Origin: Drosophila persimilis
Lineage: Eukaryota; Arthropoda; Insecta; Diptera; Drosophilidae
Direction of reading: 5' to 3'
Length of the DNA: 64,000 bases
Assembly: GCF_003286085.1 (NCBI RefSeq)
Contig: NW_020825326.1
Location: forward strand, 1,798,001 to 1,862,000
Numbering within the stretch: the stretch's first letter is position 1; every line of letters begins with the position of its first letter. Below the pieces are notes generated by a model. The model had not been told where the DNA came from and searched no databases. It worked only from the letters and a program-made list of their open reading frames with translations. Made by a program: the position numbers and the translations under genes. Shown here piece by piece: positions 36,462 through 49,700 of the stretch.

Positions 36462-37716
36462 ATGTCATCGACTGCCGGAAAACGCAAGGAGATCTACAAA
36501 TATCTCGCACCATGGCCGCTCTATTCCATGAACTGGAGTGTGCGACCGGACAAGCGGTTCCGCCTTGCCCTGGGCAGCTTCATCGAGGAGTATAACAATA
36601 AAGTGCAAATCATCAGCTTGGACGAGGACACCAGCGAATTTAGTGCTAAAAGGTTGGCTTGTCTTGGCTTTGGCTGCTCTCCGCTGAACGATTGATAATC
36701 TTGTTTCCTTCAGCACCTTTGATCATCCATATCCGACGACAAAAATAATGTGGATACCGGACTCGAAAGGCGTTTATCCCGATTTGCTAGCCACCAGCGG
36801 CGACTATCTGCGCGTGTGGCGTGCCGGCGAGCCGGATACAAGACTTGAGTGCGTTCTGAACAACAACAAGAACAGCGACTTCTGTGCTCCGCTCACGTCG
36901 TTCGACTGGAACGAGGTGGATCCCAATCTGGTGGGCACCTCCTCCATAGACACAACATGCACCATCTGGGGCCTCGAAACGGGCCAACCGCACGCCCGCG
37001 TCTATGTGGCGGGACATGTGAAGACGCAGCTAATAGCCCACGACAAGGAGGTCTATGACATCGCATTCTCACGTGCTGGCGGTGGACGGGACATGTTCGC
37101 CTCCGTGGGTGCCGATGGATCGGTGCGCATGTTCGATCTGAGGCATCTGGAGCATTCAACCATTATTTATGAGGTACGTGGGCCTGAGTGGGACGACCGG
37201 CAAGAATCCCATTTAACGGCATGCCCTTGCTTGTCTTTTGCAGGATCCTGCCCACACGGCGCTACTGCGTCTGGCTTGGAACAAACAAGATCCGAATTAC
37301 TTAGCCACAGTTGCCATGGACTCGTGCGAAGTTATTATTTTAGATGTTCGTGTTCCTTGTACTCCCGTTGCAAGACTGAGCAATCACAGAGCGTGCGTCA
37401 ACGGTATTGCGTGGGCGCCGCATAGGTAAGAACTGTCGGCTCTAGACGATATTGATGGGCTGCTCCTGGATCTTCGACTGGGCTTCCCCCCACTAATTTG
37501 ATCTTGTTTGCTTGCAGTTCCTGTCACATCTGCACTGCCGGTGATGATCACCAAGCACTGATCTGGGATATACAACAAATGCCACGCGCAATCGAGGATC
37601 CAATTTTAGCCTATACAGCTGCCGAGGGCGAAGTCAATCAGATTCAATGGGGCGCCACACAGCCCGATTGGATAGCCATTTGCTACAACAAAGCGTGCGA
37701 GATCCTCCGAGTCTAA
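36462..37716 (+). CDS. wap: WD40 protein DCAF7/HAN11 (wings apart)
   Basis: DCAF7 is a WD40 scaffold that binds DYRK/HIPK kinases and acts in nuclear signalling and muscle/wing development. Exons 36462-36652, 36714-37173, 37244-37425 and 37518-37716 join in frame to 343 residues, almost exactly the length of human DCAF7. It begins [20 protein letters not shown], followed by the highly conserved [65 protein letters not shown] and [14 protein letters not shown]. It ends [13 protein letters not shown] chose the ATG at 36462, two bases after a TTTTCCAG acceptor, because an upstream in-frame ATG at 36435 would lie in the 5' intron. The conservation makes the identification secure. Confidence 0.95.
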
Positions 37717-38010
37717 GAGTCAATTTTATCCCTGCCTGCCTCCTGCCTTTGGCTGTGGCTGTGGCTCTAAAGCACTTGGATGTAATTGCTAAACAACGCA
37801 CAGTCAACCACAAGAACCACACATCCGCAGAACACACCCTCACATGTACACACACACACACACCCACACACACATTTGCTGTTGGTATTTCGGATGAACC
37901 TGAAGTGAAGGCTATGTAAGAGTGGATTTATGTTAAATCGGTTCCTCCGCATCTGTCACTTGTTTAATTCAAAGCTTTTGTCTGTCGTTTGCCTTGTTCC
38001 AGAACGAGCG

Positions 38011-38032
38011 AGAGAGAGAGAGAGAGAGAGAG
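38011..38032. repeat. (GA)n microsatellite
   Basis: Pure GA run immediately downstream of the wap 3' region. Similar GA runs occur at 23307-23324. Confidence 0.8.
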
Positions 38033-39991
38033 ATATAGTGTGAACAAGAGGGATAGAATGAGGCAAAGAGAGAGAGACAGATCAAGAGGATTCTAAAGAA
38101 GGATAGATAGAGAGCGTCGCGCTCTGATTGGATGATGTATGTATTTTTAGATATCTTAGCTTAGTTGATTATACGAGTATATAAGTCGGGAATCTATAAG
38201 GTATAACCAAAAGATGTATTTCTAACTGTAGTTTATTTAACCGTTGACGAGACCCCCCTTATAGCCATATGACATTCGACTTTGCTAACTTAGCTGCGAA
38301 GGGAGAGAGAGAGAGATAGCATCAGAGACAAATCGCAAAACTAGTATTCGTAGCCGTCTCCTTACACGACATCTCTCCCGACTATCAGTCGAGGCACTGG
38401 GACAAAATAATGTCAATAATCTCTGCCCGCAGCGCTGCTCCCAGCTGACGCATATATTTCGCCCGCAGCTAGTTAGCAAAGCTAAATGTCATATTGGTAA
38501 AGGCCATATGCCCGCAACCCAGAACAAATCAAATTGAGGCGCCTCCAATTATTTCATAATTTGGAAAAAAAAGTATAAAGAAGAGAGTGAAAGAAACGAA
38601 CCAACAGTTATTTAAATGAAAGAAAAATGAAACAATGTCCTACCTCGTTTTCCCACACAGAATGTGGTTACCGTTAATGTGTCTGGCCACAGCAACACAC
38701 CCACACACCCACACACAGACACACACATGAAAACACATTAAACAAAAAAGAGAGAAAAAAAAGCTTTTTCGAAATATGTTTACTTTGTTCGTTTTTTTTT
38801 TGTACGAATTCTACGAGAACCAAACACCCGAAAAACAAAGAGAAAGAAAAACAGCAGCAAAAGCAAAAACCATGGACTTAAGCAAATGCAAAACAAAATA
38901 AAAGGAAGAGAAGAGAAAACAAATAAGTTAAATAGGCGAAAAGATACTTACATATATTACCGAATAAAACTGAAATCAGAAAACCAAATGCACACGACAC
39001 ACAGCTAGAACACAATACTATCTAAAATACAAACTAAAGCAAACGCAAATACAAAACAATTAAAACGAGAAAAAAAAACCGAAATATATGAGCGAGAGAG
39101 AATACAAGATTGTTGCTATATCCATTTACCAAGCGAAAGAAAAAGAAGAAAAAAACACAAACGAAACACAAAGATAAAGAGAAACCAAACTACAAGCGAA
39201 ATATGATAATTTCAAGAGTAAAGCGTTAAGACAGACTTTTCAAACAGCCCTCGCCATCGTCCTATCACACCAACACACAAACACACTCTCATCACACACC
39301 ACACACTACTGCCCCGCAACGAGAGCTGCAAAAGTAAATGTAATAAGCTCTCGCAGCGTGAATAAGCAGGAAAGGAGGCAAGAATCCTCCGTGACAGGAC
39401 AGGACGACAAATTTTAGAGCGTCGCCTCCTAATACTGCTGGGCAACTGTAAGAATCTCTCGCTGCCTCAGCGAGTCTGCAGGCAGTCTGCAGGCAGTCTG
39501 CATGGAAGCGAACAGCAGTGAGAGAGAGAGAGACTGAATGCCGTTGCGTAGCTTTTGGGGCCTCCATTTTGCACTCGAACCCCAACCGACTCCCACAGAT
39601 AATCCTCCACGTCTCTGTGTACTTCTCCAAACAAGAATCGAATGACTTTTTTTATGCAACTTGTAATTTATAGCAATTTCACAACTTATATATACATAGA
39701 TATATACATATATATATATAGATATATATATATATATATAATTATACATATATATTGCGGAAGGCGTGTTAGATATACCGATGCCGTGTAATCCGATGAT
39801 CATGTATTGTAAATACAATATGGAACCACTCTTTTTAACAAAAACTCCAACCAACAATCAGAGCCAGTAAAAAAATAAGAACACACTTTTGAACAAGACT
39901 TAGCGCATGATTTTTTATAGACATGTAAGATACCTGCCTACACCCTGAATCAACCAAATACAACAATACTACTCCTCCCGCTCTTCACAAT

Positions 39992-40018
39992 AAAACAAAA
40001 CAAAACAAAACAAAACAA
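39992..40018. repeat. (AAAAC)n simple repeat
   Basis: Five tandem AAAAC units in A-rich intergenic DNA. Confidence 0.75.
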
Positions 40019-40456
40019 GAAAAAGACACAAAAATCATCATAAAGAGATGCTGTAATCGGATTGAACCGTTTTTGATACTTTGTACGAAACATCTTCATT
40101 GATTTTGCAAAATGGTTTCCAAGAACAAAAAATTCACATTCATGCATGTAGAAAATCCAGATCAGACAGATACATACATATGTATTACTTTCTTACGCAT
40201 ACATACGATATACATAAGTACGTACATACATACATATATGTACATATATTTCTTTCTCTGCTTTTGTTATACTTATTTCATTATTATATTATCCAACTGA
40301 TTTATGGACATGATACAACATTTATATAGATACATACATACATACACAAACACCCACACATAGCATCGTATATAGACATCTGTACCAGGCTGGTAGTTAA
40401 ACCAAGCGCACTAGGAGAAGTAGGAATGGTAGGACGCCGATTGATTGATTCATGAG

Positions 40457-40500
40457 GCGAGACGAGACGAGACGAGACGTGACGACTCGTGACGAGACGG
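40457..40500. repeat. (GAGAC)n-type simple repeat with variants
   Basis: Tandem GAGAC units, followed by GTGAC variants and then an (AAAAG)n run ending about 40521. Confidence 0.7.
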
Positions 40501-40770
40501 GAAAAGAAAAGAAAAGAAAAGGTATGATGTATGATGTCGCACATCAGAGGTGGGCGAAACAAAATAAAAGAAACAAACCAAACAGACAAATATTTAAATA
40601 AACCATTTTTAAATAACGAATTTGCGTCTTAATCAAATCCGGTGATCGGCTGAGGGACTTTGGATTCGACTCTGGTTCCTGGACCTAGACGGGGGAAGAA
40701 ACAGCGAGATTCGGTAAGACCACCTGGATCAGACATCTAAATGGATGCCGTGGCTTTCCCCTTGCTCGGA

Positions 40771-41058
40771 CTACGCTATGGCCACTTTTTTGTTGACCTT
40801 CTCCTCTTTGAGTAGAGTCTGATGAACTATGGTCCTGTCGTTGTCGGTGTGTCGGTGATCTGTAAACGCTCACTGCTGCTCCTGAATGTAAGAAATCTGA
40901 ATGAGCGGCTCAGGTTTGGGCTGATAAGGTTCACGTATGGTATGGCAGCGTTGATGGTGTACGGTCGCTTGTTCCGGTTCTCCGGTTGCAATGGAGGACG
41001 TCCTCATATGGTGCAGCGATATCTCTTTGTGTCGCTCATTGTGTATCATGCGCATCAT
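40771..41058 (-). other. Possible small or decayed gene with an in-frame TGA
   Basis: On the minus strand a frame opens at ATGATGCGC (41058) right after TTGTCACAG and runs 62 codons to a TGA at 40870-40872, then continues in the same frame for 32 more codons to a TAG at 40771. The composition on both sides is protein-like (HHQRCHTIREPYQPKPEPL; TIVHQTLLKEEKVNKKVAIA). I do not recognise it. It could be chance, a gene with one disabling stop, or a readthrough case. An alternative reading uses TTCTTACATTCAG (about 40885) as a splice acceptor into another frame. Confidence 0.25.
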
Positions 41059-41867
41059 CTTACCTGTGACAACAAGCAGTTGGAGATCATGATGAGGTTT
41101 ACCAATAGCCGTATACCTCTATGCTTTCCCATAAGGTTTTTATATTTATACCGAATAACACACATACATATGTAACTATAACTGCGCGCCGTTCTCGATA
41201 TGCGACACAATACAACACTATACGGGGGGCAATGATTTGCATGCTATTGAACTTAGCGTTGACTGTATCATAAATAGCCCACAACCACGAGCGTCTGCGG
41301 CTCCAACACACGATCACAAGTATTTGAGGTCTTTTCGAAAGCGGAGCGGAAAATGTATGCCAATAGCAAGGTTCTATCAAATGTTCAAATCCAAAATCGG
41401 AACACATTAAGAATTACATTTATGTGATTTATGTGTACATACATACATATGTGAGTATGTTTGTCTATCATCCTAAAACGAACAAGGGCTGGCTTTACGA
41501 GAATCCTTCATTTAAACAGAAAATAGGCTTATTCTTAAACGAAATTCTTACATTTCTTATGAGCCCCTATGTAATACTACAGTATATTTCTGCATCCATT
41601 ATGTTGAGCAGACCACTCGAACACATCGATGTCTTTGAAACGATTGTGCTGCTTTTGCTGAGCCCCATGAGCCGTTCAAGTCCGCACCTGGCCGAGCGAG
41701 AGAAATCTAATCAGCTGAATTGGAATTTAGTAGTTTGACTTACAAATTAGAAAACTGCGACGTTTTAGCTGCGGGGCAAGCCGTCATCGAGACATTGAAA
41801 GTCGAGCGAGCAGTCCGATCAGACCACAACAGTCCCAGCCAGACCACACAGAGGTGACAGAACCAGC

Positions 41868-42854
41868 ATGGGCATCAATGCAGATAAGGATATCGATATT
41901 TTGCGGCCACTCAGCGATAACGAGGTCGACGAGCTGCTCGGTCTCTACGAGCGGAAATACGGGCCCCAGAATTTCCACTATCTTCTGCTCTACAATCAGC
42001 GCAAATGGGACTGCCAACTGGCGGCGGCGGGTATAGCCAGGAACGATCCCGCTTACATTTCGCTGAGGAAACAGTTCTACACGCATCGCCAGGGGGACTT
42101 TCGACGGTTTGGAACCTACGTGAGCCTCCATCGGGACATAGTGCAGAGCGTGTCCTTCTTCAGCTGGCAGCCGGAGGGTGCTCGGGAGCTGTTCGAGTGC
42201 CTGGAGCGGACGAAACGGATTGAGTGGACGCGGGGCGCTCTCCTCACCAACGTAGACCTTGCCTTCTGCGAACGTGTCAAGGCTCTGGCCGCACAGAGAG
42301 GCGTCACCACGATCAATGCCCGTCAATGCTTCGGAATGGTGCTGTCCCACCCCAGGGCTTATACCGCCGAGGTGCCCGAGCTTTTGTCTGAGTTCGAGCT
42401 GCGTCCGCTGAGGGATGAAGACGCCCCCATGGTACACGCCATATGGCCCAATAAGGGGGAGGGCTCCCTGGCCTACCTGAGGGCCCTCATCAAATTCAAC
42501 AAGACGATTGGCGCTTGTCGCAGCGACACGGGCGAGCTGATAGCCTGGATCTTTCAGAACGATTTCTCTGGATTGGGGTAAGTCCAGCCCCAAACATCGT
42601 GGTTCATCTCCATCGACTGACGATGGCCTGCTTCTCTTCATTCAAGAATGCTGCAGGTTCTGCCGAAGGCTGAGCGACGAGGCCTGGGTGGACTCCTGGC
42701 CGCTGCCATAACCAGAAGGATAGCCAGAGTCGAGCAGGTAACGCTGACCGCCTGGATTGTGGCTACAAATTGGCGCTCCGAGGCTTTACTAAAGCGTATT
42801 GGCTACCACCAGGACGTCATCAACGAGTGGATCAAGCTGGAGCCAGTTCCTTAG
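41868..42854 (+). CDS. GLYAT-like GNAT acyltransferase
   Basis: GLYAT-type enzymes transfer acyl groups from acyl-CoA to glycine or other amines; the fly relatives are poorly studied. Two exons (41868-42577 and 42647-42854), split at a Gly codon (GG|A), give 305 residues. The N-terminal half (FHYLLLYNQRKWDCQ, YTHRQGDFRRFGTYVSL) is divergent. The C-terminal GNAT fold shows FELRPLRDEDAPMVHAIW, then GELIAWIFQNDFSG and the acetyl-CoA-binding loop RRGLGGLL, followed by WIVATNWRSEALLKRIGY. The start ATG is preceded by AGC and opens MGINADKDIDILRPLSD. It is probably the ortholog of D. melanogaster CG14615 (from memory, given the neighbouring CG146xx genes). Substrate unknown. Confidence 0.8.
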
Positions 42855-43409
42855 GAGGAGAGGCCGAGGCTTGCTGTTGGGTTGTTCGGGGCTTTCGGTG
42901 TTTGTTTGGCTTAGTGACTAGTTCCTATGTAGACATCATGCTAATCGTAAGCCAAGGGTCGCTTGGTGCGGTGCACCGCGGTTCGGTTCTGCTTGGGATC
43001 GGAGCTTTTCAATGAGGACACAAGGTGATTTGCAATTTCTATGCCTATGTATGTACATGGTCAACATTTTATTGTGGCATTTAACATGCGCACACGCTCT
43101 CTGAATACACTTTAAGGCTGCATCAAATTCAAAAACAAAAAGACGGAGAAGGAGGGAGGAGGGGTCTCATGCTACTTATTTACAAAACACTGAAAAACTC
43201 ATCAAAAAGTTATCAAAAATACAATTTACAACATTAATTAGGGATTACTGCTGTGGATATCCACGCATAGTCGATAGCTGGGGGAACAGAGAGCTGAGTG
43301 GGGATCGGAGTGACCAGGGATCGGTATCGTAAATCTGGTTATGGTAAGACTACTAGACTATTTAGCTTTTAGCCTAGGGGGAGTGGGGAATAGATTCTCT
43401 AACTAATAA
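42855..43409. other. Convergent 3' regions of the GLYAT-like gene and the SLC35E transporter
   Basis: 555 bp between two stop codons of convergent genes, presumably both 3' UTRs. No other feature seen. Confidence 0.5.
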
Positions 43410-45112
43410 CTAAACGAAGAGCAAGCGTGTGGCCGTCCCGCTGGGCATTCCACTCCCGTTGGCCAACAGGCTGTTGCCGCTCAAAGCCGAGCCCGGCTTG
43501 TGCAGTCCATTCGACATCTTGCCGTTCAAGGCACCGCGGTAGTACGGATCGGTTTGCTGCTGTAGCGGCGTATACTTAATGTGATTGCTTTGCGATAGCG
43601 GCAGCGTCGGCGGCTCTTTGGACCTTGTGATTTGCTTGGCGCGATTGTAGCACAAAACACCGACAATGGCCAACGTCATGCCTAGACAGTTGACCCACGT
43701 TACGGGATTGCCCAGTATGACCAGCGAGACAGCAATAACGAATATCCGTTTCGAGGCGCTAGCCACTGCATACGTCAACGGTGTGACCAACGACAGTACG
43801 CTGAACGCAATGATGTTCTGCAGCCAGTTCAGGACGCCGTCAGCAAACAGCAGGGCAATCACGCGGTAGTCCATGTTCTTCTGCAATTGAAAATTTTTAA
43901 TTTTTTTAATATGAAATTTAAAATAGTGGTCAAAATGAACGGGAATGGAATGGAAAATCGAGTTGGAAACATCAGCAGCTGGATGTTCTACTTCACTTGA
44001 TTAAAATGAACTTTTTCCGTCTTCGTACATATTTCTGCGGGAGTTCTATTTTCAAATATTCAACGAAACGGAAGAGACCACTTCAATTAAGATAAGATAA
44101 TTAATTGCTTTATTAGAGATCGCTCTCTATGTCTGCCATCCTCCACACTGAAGCGAGCCAAGAAGTACTTACAATAGCCGAGTGGCGAAAGACAGCTAAG
44201 CTGTCCATGTACAGCCAGATGGGTAGGAAAATGAACAGCGACAGCTTTCCCAGCAGATGGAGCAGCCGCAGATGATGAATGTTGGTGTCCTTGAGCACCT
44301 GAAAGTGTGATAAGAATTCATTAGCATGGGACTTTGAGAAGTGGCAATGGACTTACCTTCTTGGAGAAGATGTTCTGCATGGAGAAGCCCATGGTGGAGA
44401 TGAGGGCACTGACTAGGCCCAGCATATCGAATGAGATCTCCGTGACTGTGGCAATGCCAACACCAGTGATGATGGGTAGCAGACTCAGGTACACAAGGGT
44501 TGGTTGCTTCTCGTTGAAGAAGACGCGCGTCAGCACAACGGTGAAGAGAGGCATCGTCGCCTTGACTGGGTCGTCGAGAGGTGCGTGCGGTTGCGTGCGT
44601 GTGAGAGGGTAAAGTTAATGTTGGCACCAGTGTTGCTGACGTGTTGAACGAGGGTTTTTTTTTTTTGATATGCATGGATGTGGCTACTCACCAGTGTGTG
44701 CATAGGAGACAGGGACCTTCCACAGCGATATGTGAGAGGTGACTGAGGCGAGGAGCTTGCCAATAGCTAGCGGGACGATCAGGCGCATGTAATAGGCGCG
44801 CGGAATTTCCTGGTACTTTCGTATACGCCACAGGTTAAAGAAGGGACCACTGTACAGCGTGATACTGCAGAGCTGAACCAGGGTGACGGTCATGGGGAAG
44901 GGGAATTCGTTGAGCACCATTTTTCCAATCACATTGTTGCTTGACGAGATGACGTACCAGAACAGGCACATCATCAATACAACGGCAACATGACGAGAGC
45001 TTGTCCGCTTGCCGCCCAACATGTTGGTGTCCGGATCGGATCGTCGTAGCTGTCGCTGGCCCTTGCCTGCTTTTGTCGCAGTTACACGAATGTGTCGCCT
45101 GTTCCCGGACAC
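43410..45112 (-). CDS. CG14621: SLC35E-type nucleotide-sugar/triose-phosphate transporter family protein
   Basis: A multi-pass membrane protein of the drug/metabolite transporter superfamily; SLC35E members are Golgi/ER orphan transporters. Exons 44692-45112, 44357-44565, 44173-44298 and 43410-43880 join in frame to 408 residues. About ten hydrophobic segments are visible, starting with [20 protein letters not shown] and ending [18 protein letters not shown]. Family motifs include [20 protein letters not shown] (the TPT region, created across a splice junction), [18 protein letters not shown] and [20 protein letters not shown]. The N-terminus is basic, and the C-terminal tail (about 90 residues) is disordered and Ser/Gly-rich. 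Substrate cannot be told from sequence. Gene number is from memory of the CG146xx cluster. Confidence 0.85.
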
Positions 45113-46625
45113 TTGGAAGCCGGCGGGTGGGGATTTGTTGCTGATTTCGGCACGTTATTGCATTGCGATACTTGGTTTTAAACATAAAACGTCGTCTGTT
45201 TGTTTTCTACGTGTACCCGTCAGTGTAACCAGATGCCCCAATAATTTATCGGTTCGTTGCGTGCTATCGCTATCTTGAACTGTAGATTGGTCTTGAAGTC
45301 TGGTGCAAAATGGAATATAAAATGTGAATGGATTATTTAATTAGCATGTAGATATAAGTAATAATTCGAATATATTGTTTTTTGACTTGGGATAACATTT
45401 GTATATACGAAAATCCTTACAAAATATCGTCGCAACTATCCCCACTAGTACCAAAAAATACTACTAGATCAAAAATTAAGATTTGGCGCGTAAATATTAT
45501 GGTTGGGGGAAGTGGTGTAAATATACATATAATCGTTAAAACAAATACTTTAAACTCATTTTATTAATAGATCAACCATTTTAACACTTTGGTTGAGCTA
45601 TAAAACTTTGTTGGAAAAACACGCATCAGTGCTCAAACTCAATAAATCGACTTTGTGCAAGTGTAAGCACGAATTCTGATTTGTCTAGCTCAACTATCGA
45701 TGGATAACTCATGTTAGCTATTAAGTGTGGCTTGTGTGTGTGTAGCCACTAACTAAACGGTATATAGATGTTCCAGTTCATACTGCGAACATGCTGAAAA
45801 GCGAACACAGAAAACCAAATCCCAGGGTCTACGGCTCTGATGTTCGGCTACCGCCGCGTTATCATGAGCCAGCCAGCAGAGCAGTGCTTTAAATGTGTTA
45901 GTATAACACGCAAAAAATGTTTTCACAAAAATATCTGATTGTATGCTTTTCCGTTTTCAGAGCTTTGATTGCTGCTTTGATGTCTGTTTTCTGTTGTGCT
46001 TCCAGGTCGTTTTAATTTGAGTTGGGCTTTTTTTTGAGTCTTCAGCTTATTGATGAACAGACCTGACCGTCAAAAAATAAATGAAGAATGGGCAGGATGG
46101 GTGAGCTTGAGGGACACTTGAGCGTGAAGCTGTTATTTTTTGGTTTATACTACACAATATAAAATATTACAATACAAAATACACATTAATATCCTTATTT
46201 TAGACAGGTTGATTAAATTATACAAATATTATGTAAACGCCGGCTTTCGACTTCTTTGTTTATCACATATGTATAAAAAAGGAATTTGAACTAAAATAAT
46301 GCCATTTAAAAAAAAAATATATATACTAAAATAAATATGCATACATTATGCATATGTACATACATTCAAATCAATGGTCAATCGCGCGCTTTCCGATGAG
46401 ACGGTAGATTTTGGTATATTTCTGAGGGTCAGAAGAAATAGTTTCACTAATCGAATAAAATTATGTGGGCATGGCTAAATGTTCTATTTATCTAGTAATA
46501 TTCCACGCAATATCAAAAACGAGGAATATGTAAAATAGAACTTGAATTTGTCAGTATATTTACGGTATATTTTTAAATTGAGACGGTATATTTCGGTATA
46601 TTTCTGAGGGTCGGCCGGTATATTT
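45113..46625. other. Intergenic DNA upstream of the SLC35E gene and DIP1
   Basis: 1.5 kb between divergent genes. It contains an imperfect 33-bp direct repeat (46398-46430 and 46580-46612) built around GGTATATTTCTGAGGGTC, and AT-rich spacer. No gene seen. Confidence 0.4.
46398..46612. repeat. 33-bp direct repeat pair upstream of DIP1
   Basis: 46398-46430 and 46580-46612 differ at two of 33 positions; both read GAGACGGTA, then GGTATATTTCTGAGGGTC. The second copy is followed by GGCCGGTATATTT and a DRE. Confidence 0.6.
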
Positions 46626-46633
46626 TATCGATA
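46626..46633. promoter_or_regulatory. DRE motif upstream of DIP1
   Basis: TATCGATA about 80 bp upstream of the DIP1 ATG, preceded by several GGTATATTT units. This is the likely core promoter of DIP1. Confidence 0.5.
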
Positions 46634-46714
46634 AGCCCGAACTGATGAGCAGATACAGAATTTACTCATTTCATTTGACAACTACGATTTGATCGGATAA
46701 AATACAAAAACAAG

Positions 46715-49700
46715 ATGAACCGTTCTCGCCGAGCCACCTCAGCTAATAGCAAAGCATTTGTTTCCGGAGGAGTTTATGTAAGTTTGCCTACAAATTACTT
46801 AGAGAATCTTATGCTCTGGTTCAGGGGTGGGCAGGCCTAAGAGGCCAGGTGGATGCACAAGAAACAAGAAAAAACTAAATAAACAGTGTGCGTGTACGTT
46901 GCTCGGGACCAAGATTGCAAAAGCAATACCTCATGAGTGTCACGCTCATGAGTGTTATTTTCTGTTTTTTCTGCTTCCTAAGCTCAAAAGCGTGCCCACT
47001 ACTGCACTGGTGTATTAGTGTGATGGCCTCATGAAACACCAACTTACGCACTCACCACATCAATTGCCAGAAATTCAGCTTTGCAGCCGTTTAAAAAGGG
47101 TCCGAATTTGTTAGACAAAGGGTATTTTTATATGAGTATAGTGTTAAGTAGATACATTGTACATATGCACTTATTAGACAATTGCATGGCTCCATTCAAA
47201 ACATATGTAAGTCCAATAAAAAAAAAGAAATGAATGCGACGGAATAGCCTCAAACATTCGGATTACCCGAATTTTTGCATGCGCACTCTATGCATTCATT
47301 CGTTGCTTGGGCTTTTCGTTCTTCTCGCTCTTTTTTCCCTTACGCACAGCAAAGCAACAACAATTGAAAGGCTATTGCTGATACCGTTGCCAAATCAGCT
47401 ATTTTTTAGCTAGTTCTGGCTATTTTAAAAGTTCGACTTGTATACAAATTTGAAAATCGATGTTAACCGGAAAGCTGAATACTCAATATATTTGTTAAGC
47501 TCTGTTCCTCAAAAGTTGAGGAGTGTCCTCCAGTTACCCCCCAAATTTACAGGCAAAAATATGGAATGCACTCGAATTTCACCGTACTCACTCATTCAAA
47601 CTCTATCGGCGTAGCAGTCGAATTAATTCAATTCGTTTTGCGCATTGGTAATCCGAATGCCGGGGTTTTGCCATTTATGCAGACCTCTCATCCATATGTA
47701 TGCATGTAAACATACAGAATAGATACATACATGCAAATGTGCATTTTTAAATACATATATGCATACATAGCTAACGTTTTTCAAGTTAGAAAAGTTGTTT
47801 TTCTTCGACGTCGTTAAATAATAGATCATGCTGTTTCATTTCGTTTGAGCGGTGTCGAAAAATGAACTGCGTTCTAGGCAATAACGTAGCTTCTGAGGAG
47901 AAAAATGTGTGCATTAAAAATATGTACATAATTTGTCAAGGTAAAGTCTTGGTACAAGCGCCAACACATCTATACATTATGTGAATATACATACATACAT
48001 CCTTACACAAAAACCCACAACTACTCCCATACTACACATGAACACGCAAATACATACACACATACATACATACATACATACATACATACATACATACATA
48101 CGTGTTTAAATAATTTTGTTGAATTCCTTTAAAAACTTAAGAAAACCTTTATTGTAATAACTGTATTTCTGTTTTTTTATTTATATAATTTGCAGCGCAC
48201 AATATGAAAATGTGTGTGTTCAGCCCCCAATTGTGAATTTATTTGCAATAGCCATAAAAGCGGGTTAATCGAAAGTGCAGACAGGTCACCGAGCTGTATC
48301 AGCACCAGAATCAAAATCCGTATCGGATCCCGTCTCGTCCCGTCCCATCCCATCCCATCCCATCCAATTCCACAAACATATCAGTATCCGAAGTAAACCC
48401 ACAGAGTTCCATTTAAGAGACTTGAATCGACTGGAGCCAGCAATTACGATAGAATTCAGCTGGACTTGCGGTTTTCGCAGGCTTTTATGGCTACTGAAAA
48501 TTCATTCACACGAAATTGTAACTTAAAATTATTAGTTTTGCGCTAGATAGCAATGCTCATTTACTTCACTGATAGTACCCAAGACGAAACACCAGTAGCC
48601 AAGGGCCGAATGAGCCAACATGGCGTTCAATACGCACAAAAGTCGCATTGAACGCCAGCGTTGGGGTCCGGAAGGCCCTTGGCCAGATACGAGAGAAACC
48701 ATCCTTTGATCGGCACATGGTTTCGCTGAGGCCGAGTTTCGTTTTGGGTCACTTTGGTTGCAGGAATGGTCATGGCTAATTCCTGAACTATGGTTTTTAG
48801 TAGGACCGAGCTCCCGTGAGTCTCCCGCGAGCCACCCACTTCTGATGTAGTAGATCGATTGACTGGCATGTAAGACGATTTTGATTGGTAAAGATATGTT
48901 TTTTTGGTTGATCCTAGGCAGCCTCACAGCATCACTGTTGAAGCTTCCCGGGAATCTAGCTCAGGCACTGGATACTCTCTTTTTCTTAGAAGAACAAACC
49001 ACATACAAAAGAAAATAAACAAAACTGCTTCCCATTTTTGCTTTTTCTTGATGAATAATGAAATTTTTCAATAATTTAGAATCCGAATGTCGCGGCCAAG
49101 CCCTTGATTCAACCGCCGGCAAATGCTCTGTCGCAGGCATCTCCAGTGTCGGCGCCTACCCCGACTCCAGTGCCGGCTCCAGTTGCAGTCAAAGAGGTGC
49201 AGGCAAAGAAAAAAGATGCACCGCCATCAGTTAGTGCCTTGCCCATTCCAATATTTGTCAAGGATGAACCCGTTGCCATGGCCGAGGACGAGTCGTCGCC
49301 CATCGAAAGCGCAAGCGAAGGGTTTTACATCGACATAAGCGCCGATAATGGCAACGGAGGGAAAATCCCGTTCAAGAAGATCTTCCAGAAGCGCAAGAAG
49401 TCATCGGGTAAGCACCGGCATCCCAGATCCGACACGTCTTCAACCTCACTTGCAATCTAATGATAGTTTGATACGCTTTGAATTTTCAGAACGCACTCGC
49501 GATAAGAAGCAACGCCAGAATCGCCAGCTACGCAAGTCGATGTTGCCGAAAAATGCCCTAATGGCTCTCAACGAACTCAAGGGCGTTAACATAAGTGATT
49601 TTACCATCAATAGCAATCCTGATGGCGGATTCACTGCCATACTCACGGTCAACTCGAACCAGTACCATGGAAAGGGGCTCTCCAAGATGGCGGCGAAAAA

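Larger units (their letters stand above)
37717..40770. other. 3' region of wap and repeat-rich intergenic DNA
   Basis: Several kilobases of low-complexity DNA: (CA)n near 37850-37875, (GA)n at 38011-38032, long A-rich stretches at 38550-39200, (TA)n near 39700-39740, (AAAAC)n at 39992-40018, and (GAGAC)n at about 40457-40500. The start is probably the wap 3' UTR. Confidence 0.4.

Noticed and set aside
40822..41175. 117-codon plus-strand frame
   Set aside because: Hydrophobic composition and lack of signals suggest it is a shadow of the more protein-like minus-strand frame.
48061..48101. Regular short repeats resembling an array
   Set aside because: Uninterrupted CATA units without spacers are a microsatellite, not a CRISPR array, and the genome is eukaryotic.
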